Positions 50,004 through 58,232 of a DNA stretch of 64,000 nt are shown piece by piece; position 1 is the first letter of the stretch; every line of letters starts with the position of its first letter. The position numbers and the translations under genes are program-made. The DNA lies in the NCBI RefSeq assembly GCF_000744225.1, contig NZ_JQLN01000005.1:992001-1056000 (forward strand). Reading direction: 5' to 3'. The notes under the pieces were generated by a model. It was not told the DNA's origin. It worked only from the letters and a program-made list of their open reading frames with translations, and ran no database searches. This DNA comes from Kitasatospora mediocidica KCTC 9733 (GTDB lineage Bacteria > Actinomycetota > Actinomycetes > Streptomycetales > Streptomycetaceae).

Positions 50004-51578
50004 TCAGCGGCGGATGCCGGTGGCGAACGGAAGGGTGTTGACGAACGCCCGGTGGTGCTCGCGGTCGCACCACTCCAGCTTGAGGTAGCTCTTGCCGGCC
50101 GACGCCCGGATGGTCCGCTTGTCGCGGGCCAGCGCCTCGGGGTTGCGGGAGGAGACCGTGATGTAGCCGACCAGGTTCACCCCGGCCGCGCCGGAGGCGA
50201 GGTCGTCGCCGCGCTGGTCGACCCGGCCGGTGTGCGCCAGGTCGCGCGGGTCGACCGTCCGGTTCATCTTGGCGGCGCGGCTGGCCTCGGCCTCGTCGTT
50301 GGTCTTCTCGGTGAGCATCCGCTCGATGGCCACGTCGGTGGGCTCCAGGTCCATCGTGACGGCCACCGTGCGGATCACGTCCGGGGTGTGCACCAGCAGC
50401 GGGGCGAGGAAGTTGACGCCCACCGGGGTGAGCGGCCACTCCTTGACCCAGGCGGTGGCGTGGCACCAGGGCGCGCGGGTCTGCGACTCGCGGGTCTTGG
50501 CCTGCAGGTACTGCGGGTGGGTGGCGTCCAGTTCGGCCGGCCAGGCGTTGCGCCGGGACATCGCCTGGATGTGGTCGATCGGGTGGTCCGGGTCGTACAT
50601 CGAGTGCAGCAGCGAGGAGAGCCGGGCCTGGCCCAGCGGCTGCCGGACCCGGATGTCGGCCTCGGCCAGCCGGGCGCAGATGTCGGTCAGCTCGCGCGCC
50701 ATCACGGCCGCCAGGCCGTCGTCGTCGCGGGCCCGCTCGCCGGTGGCGGTACGGCCCATCGCGTGCGCCTCGGCGGCCAGTTCGCGGTTGTAGTGCATGC
50801 AGGCGACCAGGTAGGCGCGGTGCTGCTCGGAGGAGGTGGAGACCATCGACTGCAACTGGTCGTAGGAGTCCTGCAGCCAGCGCGGCGCGTCGTGGTCACC
50901 CCGCCGCTCGACGTCCTTGGCGTGCGCGTCGGGATCGGCCGGCAGGGTGCGGGCCAGGATCTGCAGCCGCGTCACGAAGCCGTCCCCGTTGGCGACGTGC
51001 TTCAGCAGCGTGCCGAACCGGTCGACCAGCGCCTCCTGGTCCTCGGAGTCCCGCAGCCCGACACCCGGGCCCTCGATCTCGATCGCCGCGGTGACGGTGC
51101 GGCGCTCCAGGTGCATCAGCACGCCGACCTCGTCCGGGCCGAACGGGGCGCTCAGCCAGCGCAGCCGGCCGACCCCCGGAGGCGGGCCGACCTCGATCTC
51201 CTGGCCGTCCATCCGGGTCCCGGAGTCCATCGCGGTGGACTGCCAGACCGCGCGGCCGCTGCGCACCGTCCGCCGGTAGGTGCGGTTGATCTCCACCCAC
51301 TTGTAGAACGTCCGGCGCCGGTACGGGACGTAGACGGCGGCGATCGCCAGCACCGGCAAGCCGATGAGACCGGCGATGCGCAGCGGCAGGACCGGCATCA
51401 GCAGACCCCAGAGCATCCCCAGGAAGGCGCCGAAGATGATCAGCACGATCTCCCCGGACTCCCGGTTGCGGCCGATCGGCGCGTTGGGCCTGGCCTTGCC
51501 GATCAGATAGGTGCGGCGCTGATGGACGTATCCCTGGGCGTACTGCCCTCCGTACTGTCCGAGCGGTTCGCTGCTCAT
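50004..51578 (-). CDS. SCO6880-type membrane-anchored protein (PrgI/VirB4 N-terminal-like)
   Basis: A 524-residue protein of the type called SCO6880 family in streptomycete annotations (from memory). Two transmembrane helices (about residues 44-62 and 65-85) form an anchor, as in PrgI/VirB3-like parts. The remaining 430 residues resemble the N-terminal domain of VirB4, with RLQILARTLPADPDAHAKDV, QHRAYLVACMHYNREL and ITVSSRNPEALARDKRTI. There is no Walker motif; the ATPase follows as the next gene 14 bp on. It would link the motor to the membrane channel. Confidence 0.82.
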   Translation of the reverse strand: MSSEPLGQYGGQYAQGYVHQRRTYLIGKARPNAPIGRNRESGEIVLIIFGAFLGMLWGLLMPVLPLRIAGLIGLPVLAIAAVYVPYRRRTFYKWVEINRTYRRTVRSGRAVWQSTAMDSGTRMDGQEIEVGPPPGVGRLRWLSAPFGPDEVGVLMHLERRTVTAAIEIEGPGVGLRDSEDQEALVDRFGTLLKHVANGDGFVTRLQILARTLPADPDAHAKDVERRGDHDAPRWLQDSYDQLQSMVSTSSEQHRAYLVACMHYNRELAAEAHAMGRTATGERARDDDGLAAVMARELTDICARLAEADIRVRQPLGQARLSSLLHSMYDPDHPIDHIQAMSRRNAWPAELDATHPQYLQAKTRESQTRAPWCHATAWVKEWPLTPVGVNFLAPLLVHTPDVIRTVAVTMDLEPTDVAIERMLTEKTNDEAEASRAAKMNRTVDPRDLAHTGRVDQRGDDLASGAAGVNLVGYITVSSRNPEALARDKRTIRASAGKSYLKLEWCDREHHRAFVNTLPFATGIRR

Positions 51579-51584
51579 GGTGCG

Positions 51585-52874
51585 TCACCCTCCCTTCGCT
51601 GGGTTCTGTGCCGCGGGCGCGGCCGGGCTCGCGGGCGGAGCCGGGGAACGGGAGGCGTGCGCGGCGATGCCGGCGGCGGCCGAACCGCTGCTCCCGGCAC
51701 CACCACCGCCACCGCCGGCGCCGTCCGCACCACCGCGCGAACCGTGCGCGGAGATGCCCTGCTTGACCAGGTTGGCCGGACCGTTGATCATCGCCGAACC
51801 GGCCGAGACCGCACTGGCCCGGGCCTGGCGCATGTGCAGCATCTCGTCACCGAAGCCGGGGACGAAGCGGTAGATCGCGCTGCTGGCGAAGATCGACAGG
51901 AAGAGGATGGCGAGGCCGGAGAAGACCTTGGAGAAGTCGTCCGAGGCGCCGGCCCCGGAGGCCACCGCACTGGCCAGTCCCAGGATGATCACGATCACCG
52001 GCTTCGCCAGGTCCACGGCGGCCATCAGGCCGGCCCAGCGGCGGACGTGCTTCCACAGCTGCTTGTCGACCAGACCGGCATAGACGGCGGTGCCCAGCAG
52101 CGCTCCGACGTAGAGCATCGCGGTGCGGATCCACAGCTCGATCCAGAGCACGGCGGCGGCCAGCACCGCCACCAGCGAGACGATGATCAGGATCAGCGGA
52201 CCGCCGCCGATCGAGCCGTTCTCCAGGGTGTCGGCGAACCCGCCGAGGTAGGTGGTGGTGTCGGACTTGGTCCCGGCCGCGATGGCGGCGGTCAGCCCGT
52301 CGGTGGCGCTCACCACGGTGTAGAGGATCAGCGGGGTGAAGGCGGAGGCCACCACGGTCAGCCAGAGGAAGCCGATCGCCTCCGAGAACGCCTGGGTGAG
52401 CGGCACACCGCGCACGGCCCGCTTGGTGACCGCGAGCAGCCACAGGACCAGGGTCACCACGGAGGAGGCGGCGAAGACCACCGCGTACTGCTGCAGGAAG
52501 GCGGCGTTGGTGAAGTCGACCGTGGTGGTCTTGTCGATGGCCCCGGAGAGGATCCGCACCAGCCACGCGGCGGCCTGCGCGCAGCCCTTGGCCAGCGAGC
52601 CGAGCGGATCGGTGACGGAACCCACCGTGGAGGACCCGGGCAGCCCGGAGCCACTGGGCGGCCCCGCGCAGAGAATCCCGCCATCACCCGCCAATGGCAG
52701 GTTCGTCGGGCAGGGAGCCGGGGAGGGTGAAGGGCTAGGCCCGGCCGCGAAGGCGCCCTGGGCGGTCAGCAGGGCCGCGAGCTGCACCATCGACATCGCC
52801 CACGCCAGGGTGCCGGCGGTGCGCAGGAACGGGCGGGCAGGGCGGGCAGGGCGGTCGGCGCCGTCAGCGGGCAT
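51585..52874 (-). CDS. VirB6/TrbL-like polytopic membrane protein
   Basis: A 429-residue protein with an N-terminal signal-like helix (LAWAMSMVQLAALLTAQGAFA), a Ser/Pro-rich stretch, and about six further transmembrane helices between residues 135 and 365. The C-terminal 75 residues are Gly/Ala/Ser-rich and disordered. Topology and cluster position fit TrbL/VirB6, the channel scaffold of type IV secretion. It overlaps the upstream VirB8-like gene by 11 bp and ends 6 bp before the next gene. The ATG has GGAGG 9 nt upstream; one ten codons earlier is possible. Confidence 0.82.
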   Translation of the reverse strand: MPADGADRPARPARPFLRTAGTLAWAMSMVQLAALLTAQGAFAAGPSPSPSPAPCPTNLPLAGDGGILCAGPPSGSGLPGSSTVGSVTDPLGSLAKGCAQAAAWLVRILSGAIDKTTTVDFTNAAFLQQYAVVFAASSVVTLVLWLLAVTKRAVRGVPLTQAFSEAIGFLWLTVVASAFTPLILYTVVSATDGLTAAIAAGTKSDTTTYLGGFADTLENGSIGGGPLILIIVSLVAVLAAAVLWIELWIRTAMLYVGALLGTAVYAGLVDKQLWKHVRRWAGLMAAVDLAKPVIVIILGLASAVASGAGASDDFSKVFSGLAILFLSIFASSAIYRFVPGFGDEMLHMRQARASAVSAGSAMINGPANLVKQGISAHGSRGGADGAGGGGGGAGSSGSAAAGIAAHASRSPAPPASPAAPAAQNPAKGG

Positions 52875-53694
52875 AGCGGAAGCCTCCGAATTGCTGGACG
52901 GCACCGGTGATGTCCCCGGCGGTGGCGGCCTGCTGGTCGGCCGGGACCGGGGCAGGTCCGAGCTGGTTGCTGAAGTCGGCGAGCTTCCAGTCGTTGCCGG
53001 TCCAGTGCAGGGTGAGCGAGACGGTGTACCAGTAGTCGCTGACCGGCTTGCTGGAGGACGAGCCGGCCAGGCCGCTCAACGCCACGCACCAGACCGACGC
53101 GTGGACGGTGTCGGCCGTGTAGCCGTCCGTCTTGGTGCCGACCGGCGTGCTGCGGCTGACGAAGGTGAGTCCGGCGGGGGCCTTGGCCTGGGCGTCCAGC
53201 CCGAGGGCGGCCAGGGCGGCCGGGGTGAGGCTCGGGCTGAGGTGGCTCTGCAGGAGGTCGAGGGCGGCCGGGTCGGCGATGGCGGCCAGTATCGTCCGCT
53301 GGCTGTCGGCCCGGAACATGTCGGCGCTGCCCAGCGCGACCGCGTAGTTGGCGGCGGCCGACTGGGCGCCCAGCTCGGTGTGCGGGTAGCCGACGCCGAT
53401 GCCGTTGCTGCTGGCGGTGACGGGCTGGTCGCCGCTGGGCGCGGTGGGCGGCGGGGCGCCGGGCCGTCCCCCGGAGCCGCTCTGGCCGGAGGAGCCCGGT
53501 GAGGTGCCGTCGGCGGAGGGGACGCTCTTGCCCCGGTTGGCCACGGAGATGGCGAGGACCAGCAGGGTGACCACCACCAGGACCGCCAGCAGGGTGCGCA
53601 GCGGCCTGGCCTGACGGGTGGCCGGATGAGGGGAGGACTGCTCGCCGACCGGCAGCCGCGTACGGGTGTGCGGCTGGTCGTCGGGCAACGGCAC
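52864..53694 (-). CDS. VirB8/TcpC-like bitopic membrane protein
   Basis: A 276-residue protein with a short cytoplasmic N-terminus, one helix (LLAVLVVVTLLVLAISVA, residues 34-52), a Gly/Pro/Ser linker, and an external domain of about 170 residues. That domain ends DYWYTVSLTLHWTGNDWKLADFSNQLGP, a pattern of NTF2-like folds as in VirB8 and TcpC, the inner-membrane hub of type IV systems. The fold assignment is inference. The GTG start has AGGAGGG 6 nt upstream. It overlaps the VirB6-like gene by 11 bp. Confidence 0.75.
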   Translation of the reverse strand: MPLPDDQPHTRTRLPVGEQSSPHPATRQARPLRTLLAVLVVVTLLVLAISVANRGKSVPSADGTSPGSSGQSGSGGRPGAPPPTAPSGDQPVTASSNGIGVGYPHTELGAQSAAANYAVALGSADMFRADSQRTILAAIADPAALDLLQSHLSPSLTPAALAALGLDAQAKAPAGLTFVSRSTPVGTKTDGYTADTVHASVWCVALSGLAGSSSSKPVSDYWYTVSLTLHWTGNDWKLADFSNQLGPAPVPADQQAATAGDITGAVQQFGGFRYAR

Positions 53695-53804
53695 GGCGGC
53701 CCTCCTGGGACAGGGAGCCGGTGGGGGGCTCCGGGATGACGTTCCGGGGTCGGATCCGGGATGGGGCGGCCAGCTCGGCAGCTGCCGGGCTGACTGTCCG
53801 ATCG

Positions 53805-54179
53805 TCAGATGGCCATGCCGTAGACAATGGTGAACAGAGTGCCGAGTGATCCGATGATGAACACGCCGGTCAGCCCTGCGACGATCAGCCCCTTGCCCTG
53901 CTCGGCGCTGAAGGTGTCCCGCATCGCCGTGGCGCCGATCCGCTGCTTGGCGGCCCCCCAGACCGCGATGGCCAGGCAGGCCAGGATGGCGACCGCCATG
54001 ATCACCTCGACCATGATCCTGGCCTCCGACCCGAGGGTGGAGAAAGGCCCCCAATCCGGGGCGATCCCACCGATAATGGTGTTGATATTGCCCTTGGCGG
54101 GCGGAGTGTCGGCCAGGTAGCCGTTGGCATAGCCGCTCGCCGTGGTGCTCACACTGCTCACTACGTTGCTCAAGTGCAT
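53805..54179 (-). CDS. VirB2/TrbC-like two-helix membrane protein, putative pilin-like subunit
   Basis: A 124-residue protein that opens the leftward secretion run. About 50 polar residues with SSVSTTASGYANGY and DTPPAKGNINTIIGGIAPDWGP precede two helices, residues 56-76 and 98-120, joined by a short basic loop (WGAAKQRIGATAMRDTFSAEQGK). This hairpin matches VirB2/TrbC pilins, although the N-terminal part is not a clear cleavable signal. The ATG is the first in the ORF. There is about 110 bp to the VirB8-like gene, room for a processing site. Confidence 0.75.
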   Translation of the reverse strand: MHLSNVVSSVSTTASGYANGYLADTPPAKGNINTIIGGIAPDWGPFSTLGSEARIMVEVIMAVAILACLAIAVWGAAKQRIGATAMRDTFSAEQGKGLIVAGLTGVFIIGSLGTLFTIVYGMAI

Positions 54180-54506
54180 TCCTGTCTCACCGCCCGATCA
54201 GGCAAATTCAAGGCCCCCCACCGGGGTCAAGCGAAGGGCTGGGACCCATTCTTGGCCAGATCTGATGTCGACTTGGCTACTTCTGGTGGATTGGTCGTGA
54301 AGCATCCGACCCGTACGCCAGGATGTCCACCGTACGAAGGATAGCTCTCACTCTTTGTATCTCTGATGATTGCGCTGGGCAACGCCTTCCAGCAGACTGC
54401 TGGAGGTGTCGACCGATCGACTTGGCGCGTGCGGGGGGCATATGCGTACCGGTGCCACGCCGGGGGCTGCGCCCTTGGGGCACAAGCGCTCTGACACTGC
54501 ATCGGG
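54180..54506. promoter_or_regulatory. Divergent promoter region of the secretion-like cluster
   Basis: This 327-bp region, less GC-rich than its flanks, separates the leftward pilin-like gene from the rightward transglycosylase. CCAGCAG-a-CTGCTGG (54389-54403) is a perfect palindrome with 7-bp arms near its middle and may be a common operator. I saw no ydaO-type (c-di-AMP) riboswitch motif and no small ORF that stands out. Confidence 0.45.
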
Positions 54507-55559
54507 ATGGTGCTGATGGTACTCCGGAAAGGCTTGACAGCGGCGGCCGCAGCGGGCGCTGTTGCATTCGGCTTCGTCGGTCTGATCGGTGCGGGCACCT
54601 ACGCCGCGAGCGGTGCGACCCAGTCCGGCGGCGTGGGGCTGGCCACCGGCACGGTCCCGGCCGCCTATCAGGGCCTGATCCAGCAGTGGGGCACCCTGTG
54701 CCCCCAGATCTCACCACCGATGCTGGCGGCGCAGCTCTACCAGGAGAGCGGTTTCGATCCGTCAGCCCACAGCGCCGCCAACGCGGAAGGCATCGCCCAG
54801 TTTCTCCCGAGCACCTGGGCGACCTACGGCGTCGACGGGAACGGTGACGGCAAGAAGGACATCTGGGATCCGGCCGACGCCATCCCCTCCGCCGCGACCT
54901 ACGACTGCGCCCTCGCCCGCGACACCGCGAGCGTCCCCGGCAACGCGCAGGCAAACCTGCTGGCGGCCTACAACGCCGGTCCGTATGCCGTGATCAGCGC
55001 CCATGGCGTGCCCGCGTACGCCGAGACCCAGGGCTACGTGCGCTCGATCACCGCACTGGCCCAGAGCTTCAGCGCGCCCACCAGCACGGTCGCGGTCTCC
55101 CCGCAGGCCTCCGGGGCCATCTACTTCGCCCAGACCAAGCTCGGCACGCCGTACCTCTGGGGCGGCGAGGGACTGGCCTCGCAGGGCGGCCAGTTCGACT
55201 GCTCCGGGCTGACCCAGGCCGCGTACGCCTCGGTGGGCATCACGCTCCCCCGGGTCGCCAACGACCAGTGGTACGCCGGGCAGCACCCGTCGAGGGATCA
55301 GCTCCGGCCGGGGGACCTGGTGTTCTTCGCCACGGATCTGAGCGACCCGCGCAGCATCCACCACGTCGGCATCTACGTGGGGGGCGGCTACATGATCAAC
55401 GCGCCGCACACCGGGGCGGTGATCCGCTACGACAAGATCGACCAGAAGGACTACATCGGCGCCACCCGGGTCACCCAGGACGGTGCGGCGGCGCTGCCCG
55501 TCCGCAGCGGCGGGAACGGGGCCATCACCGCCGGTTCGGCGCCCGCTACAACGAGCTGA
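54507..55559 (+). CDS. Two-domain cell-wall hydrolase: lytic transglycosylase plus NlpC/P60 (VirB1-like)
   Basis: A 350-residue exported protein. A signal-like N-terminus (LTAAAAAGAVAFGFVGLIGAG) leads to a soluble lytic transglycosylase domain with catalytic Glu80 in QLYQESGFDP and GIAQFLPSTWATYG. An NlpC/P60 peptidase domain follows with Cys232 in FDCSGLTQAAY and His near 285 in HHVGIYVGGG. Together they could cut both glycan and peptide bonds. Such proteins act as VirB1 in type IV systems, opening peptidoglycan. It diverges from the secretion run. A second ATG three codons in is possible. Confidence 0.92.
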   Translation: MVLMVLRKGLTAAAAAGAVAFGFVGLIGAGTYAASGATQSGGVGLATGTVPAAYQGLIQQWGTLCPQISPPMLAAQLYQESGFDPSAHSAANAEGIAQFLPSTWATYGVDGNGDGKKDIWDPADAIPSAATYDCALARDTASVPGNAQANLLAAYNAGPYAVISAHGVPAYAETQGYVRSITALAQSFSAPTSTVAVSPQASGAIYFAQTKLGTPYLWGGEGLASQGGQFDCSGLTQAAYASVGITLPRVANDQWYAGQHPSRDQLRPGDLVFFATDLSDPRSIHHVGIYVGGGYMINAPHTGAVIRYDKIDQKDYIGATRVTQDGAAALPVRSGGNGAITAGSAPATTS

Positions 55560-55771
55560 CGGCTGATCGGCGGGGTGGCGGTCGGGTCGGCGACGCCCTG
55601 ACGGAGTGACAGATATGTGCACAATGAGTCAAGTTTCCATAACAGCCGGTTTCCGTGGAACGCTGTGGCTCACCTGCGGCGTTCTGTCCTGCGGCAGTCC
55701 CCATGGGCTGCCCCGCGCACCGCGCGGCAGGCGAACGAGCTGATCAGACGGCAGATCCCAGGAGGTACGGC

Positions 55772-56485
55772 GTGTCGACGCTGTTGGCCGACACCACCAA
55801 CCCCGATCTGGGCCTGCTCTACACGGTCAACGGCTGGGCCAAGGACTCCCCGCACTGGTTGGACAGCCTGGTCTCCTGGGTCGGCGAGTACGGGATTCTG
55901 ATCGGCCTGGTCGTGCTCTGCATGGTCGGCTGGCTGCAGGCCCGCCGCCGGCCGAACGCGCCGGTCGCGGTGGCCGGGGTGCTCTGGGCGCCGATCGCGG
56001 TCGCGATCGCCGAACTCGCCAACCTCCCGATCGCCTCGATCGTCGACCGGCCGCGGCCCTTCGTGGACCATCCCGGGCTCGACGTCCTGGTGGCGGGCAA
56101 GGCCGGCACGCACTCCTTCGTCAGCGACCACTCGACGATGTCGATGGGCATCGCGGTCGGGCTCTTCCTGGTCAACCGCAAGCTCGGCTGGATCGCGAGC
56201 GGGCTGGCGCTGTTGCAGGGCTTCTGCCGGATGTTCATGGGCGTGCACTACCCGACCGACGTGCTCGGCGGCTACGCGCTGGCCGCCGCGGTGGTGCTGT
56301 TGCTCGCGCCGATCGCGATGGCGGTGCTGGTGCCGCTCTGCCACGCGGTCTCCCGGACGGCGGCGGCGCCGCTGGTGGTCGCGGGTGGCCGGGTCGACGA
56401 GGGCCGCCCCGGCGGGCGGCGGCGCCGGGGCGGGTCGGGGGACCGCGCGGCGGAGCGAACGCCGGACTCCGACCTCGCGGCCTGA
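55772..56485 (+). CDS. PAP2-family membrane phosphatase
   Basis: A 237-residue protein with about six transmembrane helices and the PAP2 active-site motifs: IVDRPRPF for motif 1, SFVSDHSTMS for motif 2 (SDHS in place of PSGH) and CRMFMGVHYPTDVLGG for motif 3. Such enzymes dephosphorylate undecaprenyl pyrophosphate or phosphatidate outside the membrane. The C-terminal tail of about 35 residues is Arg/Gly-rich and cytoplasmic. The GTG start has AGGAGG 6 nt upstream. It follows the transglycosylase in the same direction with about 210 bp between. Confidence 0.88.
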   Translation: MSTLLADTTNPDLGLLYTVNGWAKDSPHWLDSLVSWVGEYGILIGLVVLCMVGWLQARRRPNAPVAVAGVLWAPIAVAIAELANLPIASIVDRPRPFVDHPGLDVLVAGKAGTHSFVSDHSTMSMGIAVGLFLVNRKLGWIASGLALLQGFCRMFMGVHYPTDVLGGYALAAAVVLLLAPIAMAVLVPLCHAVSRTAAAPLVVAGGRVDEGRPGGRRRRGGSGDRAAERTPDSDLAA

Positions 56486-56519
56486 CGGTCGACGGTCGCG
56501 GCGGCCCCGGCCGTACCGC

Positions 56520-56750
56520 TCAGTCCGGGTTCAGCAGATGCCCGGCCGCGTCCCGCCGGGCCAGGTCGCGCGAGCGTCGCGCCGGGGCGAACCAGCTGCA
56601 CACGCAGACGGCGAAGGCGAAGGATCCGCGCTCGGTGATCATCACCCGATGCTCGGGTTCCTCGTCGGGCGGAAGCGCTGCCGCGTGGTCACCAGCGGCA
56701 GGCGGGTCGGACGGCTCCGGGGGCACGTCGTTCACCGTAACGCGCGCCAC
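56520..56750 (-). CDS. Small hypothetical protein
   Basis: A protein of up to 76 residues that I do not recognise with confidence. The part from VMITERGSFAFAVCVCSW to the end (APARRSRDLARRDAAGHL) has a compact, conserved-looking pattern with two Cys spaced CxC and a basic helix. The N-terminus is Pro/Glu-rich and disordered; several GTG codons could start it, the first having no clear ribosome site. It lies alone between two rightward genes on the opposite strand. Confidence 0.5.
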   Translation of the reverse strand: MARVTVNDVPPEPSDPPAAGDHAAALPPDEEPEHRVMITERGSFAFAVCVCSWFAPARRSRDLARRDAAGHLLNPD

Positions 56751-56884
56751 CCCCGGCGTGCGATGAGCGGTGTGCGCCGGGCAGCTCGTAACTCCCGGGC
56801 CGCCACCTCGTTCTCGAATGGACGGCTCCGCCCAGCAGGGGCGGTGGCTGGCCGGGCACCCGGCCCGAGGGGGTGGAGATCACC

Positions 56885-57787
56885 ATGGGGGTTGAGATCA
56901 CCATGATTCAGTCGCAGCGCCGAAGCGCGCGTTTCCTCGGCTCGGCGGCGGCAACCGCGCTGCTGGCCGCTTCACTCGCCGCCTGTTCAGGCGGCACCGG
57001 CAGCTCCGCGGACACCTCGGGAACCCAGAGTGCCGCCGCCGACAAGCTCTCCGACGACGCGCTGACCGCGGTCCGCAACGCCGCGGACGTCACCGGCCGG
57101 ACCGGTTCCGCGGCCGCCGCCACCCAGCTGACCACCGAGTCCGGGGACAAGAAGGCGTCCTTCACCGGCTCCGGCGGGTACGACTACGAGAAGCGGATCG
57201 GCAAGCTGGAGGTCGCCGTGCCGCCGGGCGCCGCGACCACCGGCAAGGTGGTCGAGGTGGTCGAGCCCGGCATCGTCTACCTGCAGAACAGCGGCGCCAA
57301 GGTGCCGGCCGGCAAGTGGGTCCGGCTGGACGTCCGCCAGCTCGCCGACGGCAACCTGATCAGCAACGGCGCGACGGACCCGGCGACCGCCGCGGGCGCG
57401 CTGCGCGGCGCGCAGCAGGCCCAGGCGGTCGGCGACGAGACGCTGAACGGGGTGGCCGTGAAGCACTTCCGGGGCACCCTGGACCTCGCCAAGGCGGCGG
57501 ACGCCACCGGCGGCGAAGGCGCGTACGGACTGCGGATGGCCGCCGCGACCTTCACCGTCAAGGAGGTCCCGTTCGACGTCTGGCTGGACCCCCAGGGACG
57601 CCTGAACAAGGTGACCGAGGTCTTCACCTTCGCCGGGGTGGCCGGCTCCAAGGACCCCAAGGACCAGGTGAAGGTCACCTCGACGCTGACGCTCGACGCG
57701 TTCGGCAAGCCGGTGGACGTGGCCGAGCCGGCCTCCGCCGACGTGTTCCAGATGCAGGACTCCGGCAGTCCGAGTCCGCAGAAGTGA
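56885..57787 (+). CDS. LppX/LprG-like lipoprotein
   Basis: A lipoprotein of about 300 residues. The signal is RSARFLGSAAATALLAASLA with lipobox LAAC, followed by a Ser/Thr linker. The mature part has the beta-rich fold of LppX_LprAFG or DUF2092-type envelope proteins, with FDVWLDPQGRLNKVTEVFTF and VTSTLTLDAFGKPVDV typical of the C-terminal half. These proteins may carry lipids or glycolipids; the ligand is unknown. Three in-frame starts occur, two of them in an 18-bp near-perfect direct repeat, and the ATG with GGAG 6 nt ahead is chosen. Confidence 0.82.
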   Translation: MGVEITMIQSQRRSARFLGSAAATALLAASLAACSGGTGSSADTSGTQSAAADKLSDDALTAVRNAADVTGRTGSAAAATQLTTESGDKKASFTGSGGYDYEKRIGKLEVAVPPGAATTGKVVEVVEPGIVYLQNSGAKVPAGKWVRLDVRQLADGNLISNGATDPATAAGALRGAQQAQAVGDETLNGVAVKHFRGTLDLAKAADATGGEGAYGLRMAAATFTVKEVPFDVWLDPQGRLNKVTEVFTFAGVAGSKDPKDQVKVTSTLTLDAFGKPVDVAEPASADVFQMQDSGSPSPQK

Positions 57788-57953
57788 CGGCGGCTCAGCG
57801 GTCGGCCGCCCAGCGGCGGTCGGCTGCTGTCCAGCCACCCGTTTCGGCGGCAGAGATGGCCCGTCCGTGCCATGTGGCCGGGCTCGGCAGTCCCTAGGCT
57901 GGGAGTCGGGTAACTGCCGCCCCGGTGTGCAGGCGCTGAAGGGTTGGTGCAGG

Positions 57954-58220
57954 GTGTCGTCCTCCACGGACCGAACGGTCGGCCACGACAGCGCCGCCCT
58001 CGACGAGATCGACCTCGCCGGGGAGCTGATGATCGCCGCCACCGCCAGCGCCGACGAACGGCTGCCGACCGCCCGGATCGACGAGGTGCTGCTCAGCGGC
58101 CCCGAGCCGGAGGGTCCCGTCGGCGAGGCACTCCCCGGGGCCGCCGAAGCGGACCCCGAACCGGACCCCGAACCGGACCCAGAAGCGGCCCCCCACGGCA
58201 GCAGCCCCGAAGCCGCCTGA
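57954..58220 (+). CDS. Small acidic hypothetical protein
   Basis: An 88-residue acidic protein starting at GTG with AAGGG upstream. Residues 15-50 (AALDEIDLAGELMIAATASADERLPTARIDEVLL) form a likely helix pair of a type I have seen in streptomycete hypothetical proteins near csoR. The tail has a (DPEP)-type repeat built from 12-bp DNA units and is disordered. There is no membrane or signal segment. It is convergent with csoR (12 bp between stops). The function is unknown. Confidence 0.65.
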   Translation: MSSSTDRTVGHDSAALDEIDLAGELMIAATASADERLPTARIDEVLLSGPEPEGPVGEALPGAAEADPEPDPEPDPEAAPHGSSPEAA

Positions 58221-58232
58221 CGGCGACGGGCG

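Noticed and set aside
54180..54506. c-di-AMP (ydaO-type) riboswitch upstream of the wall hydrolase
   Set aside because: Such switches precede some streptomycete wall hydrolases, but I could not find the conserved core sequence here.
48634..55559. Integrative conjugative element or plasmid remnant
   Set aside because: Type IV-like genes are present but there is no integrase, relaxase, replication gene, tRNA-linked att repeat or change in base composition, and the flanks are core genes.
58140..58190. 12-bp DNA repeats as a mobile or CRISPR-like repeat
   Set aside because: They encode an in-frame Asp-Pro-Glu-Pro tail of the small acidic protein; similar short repeats encode the TEA/T stretch of csoR.
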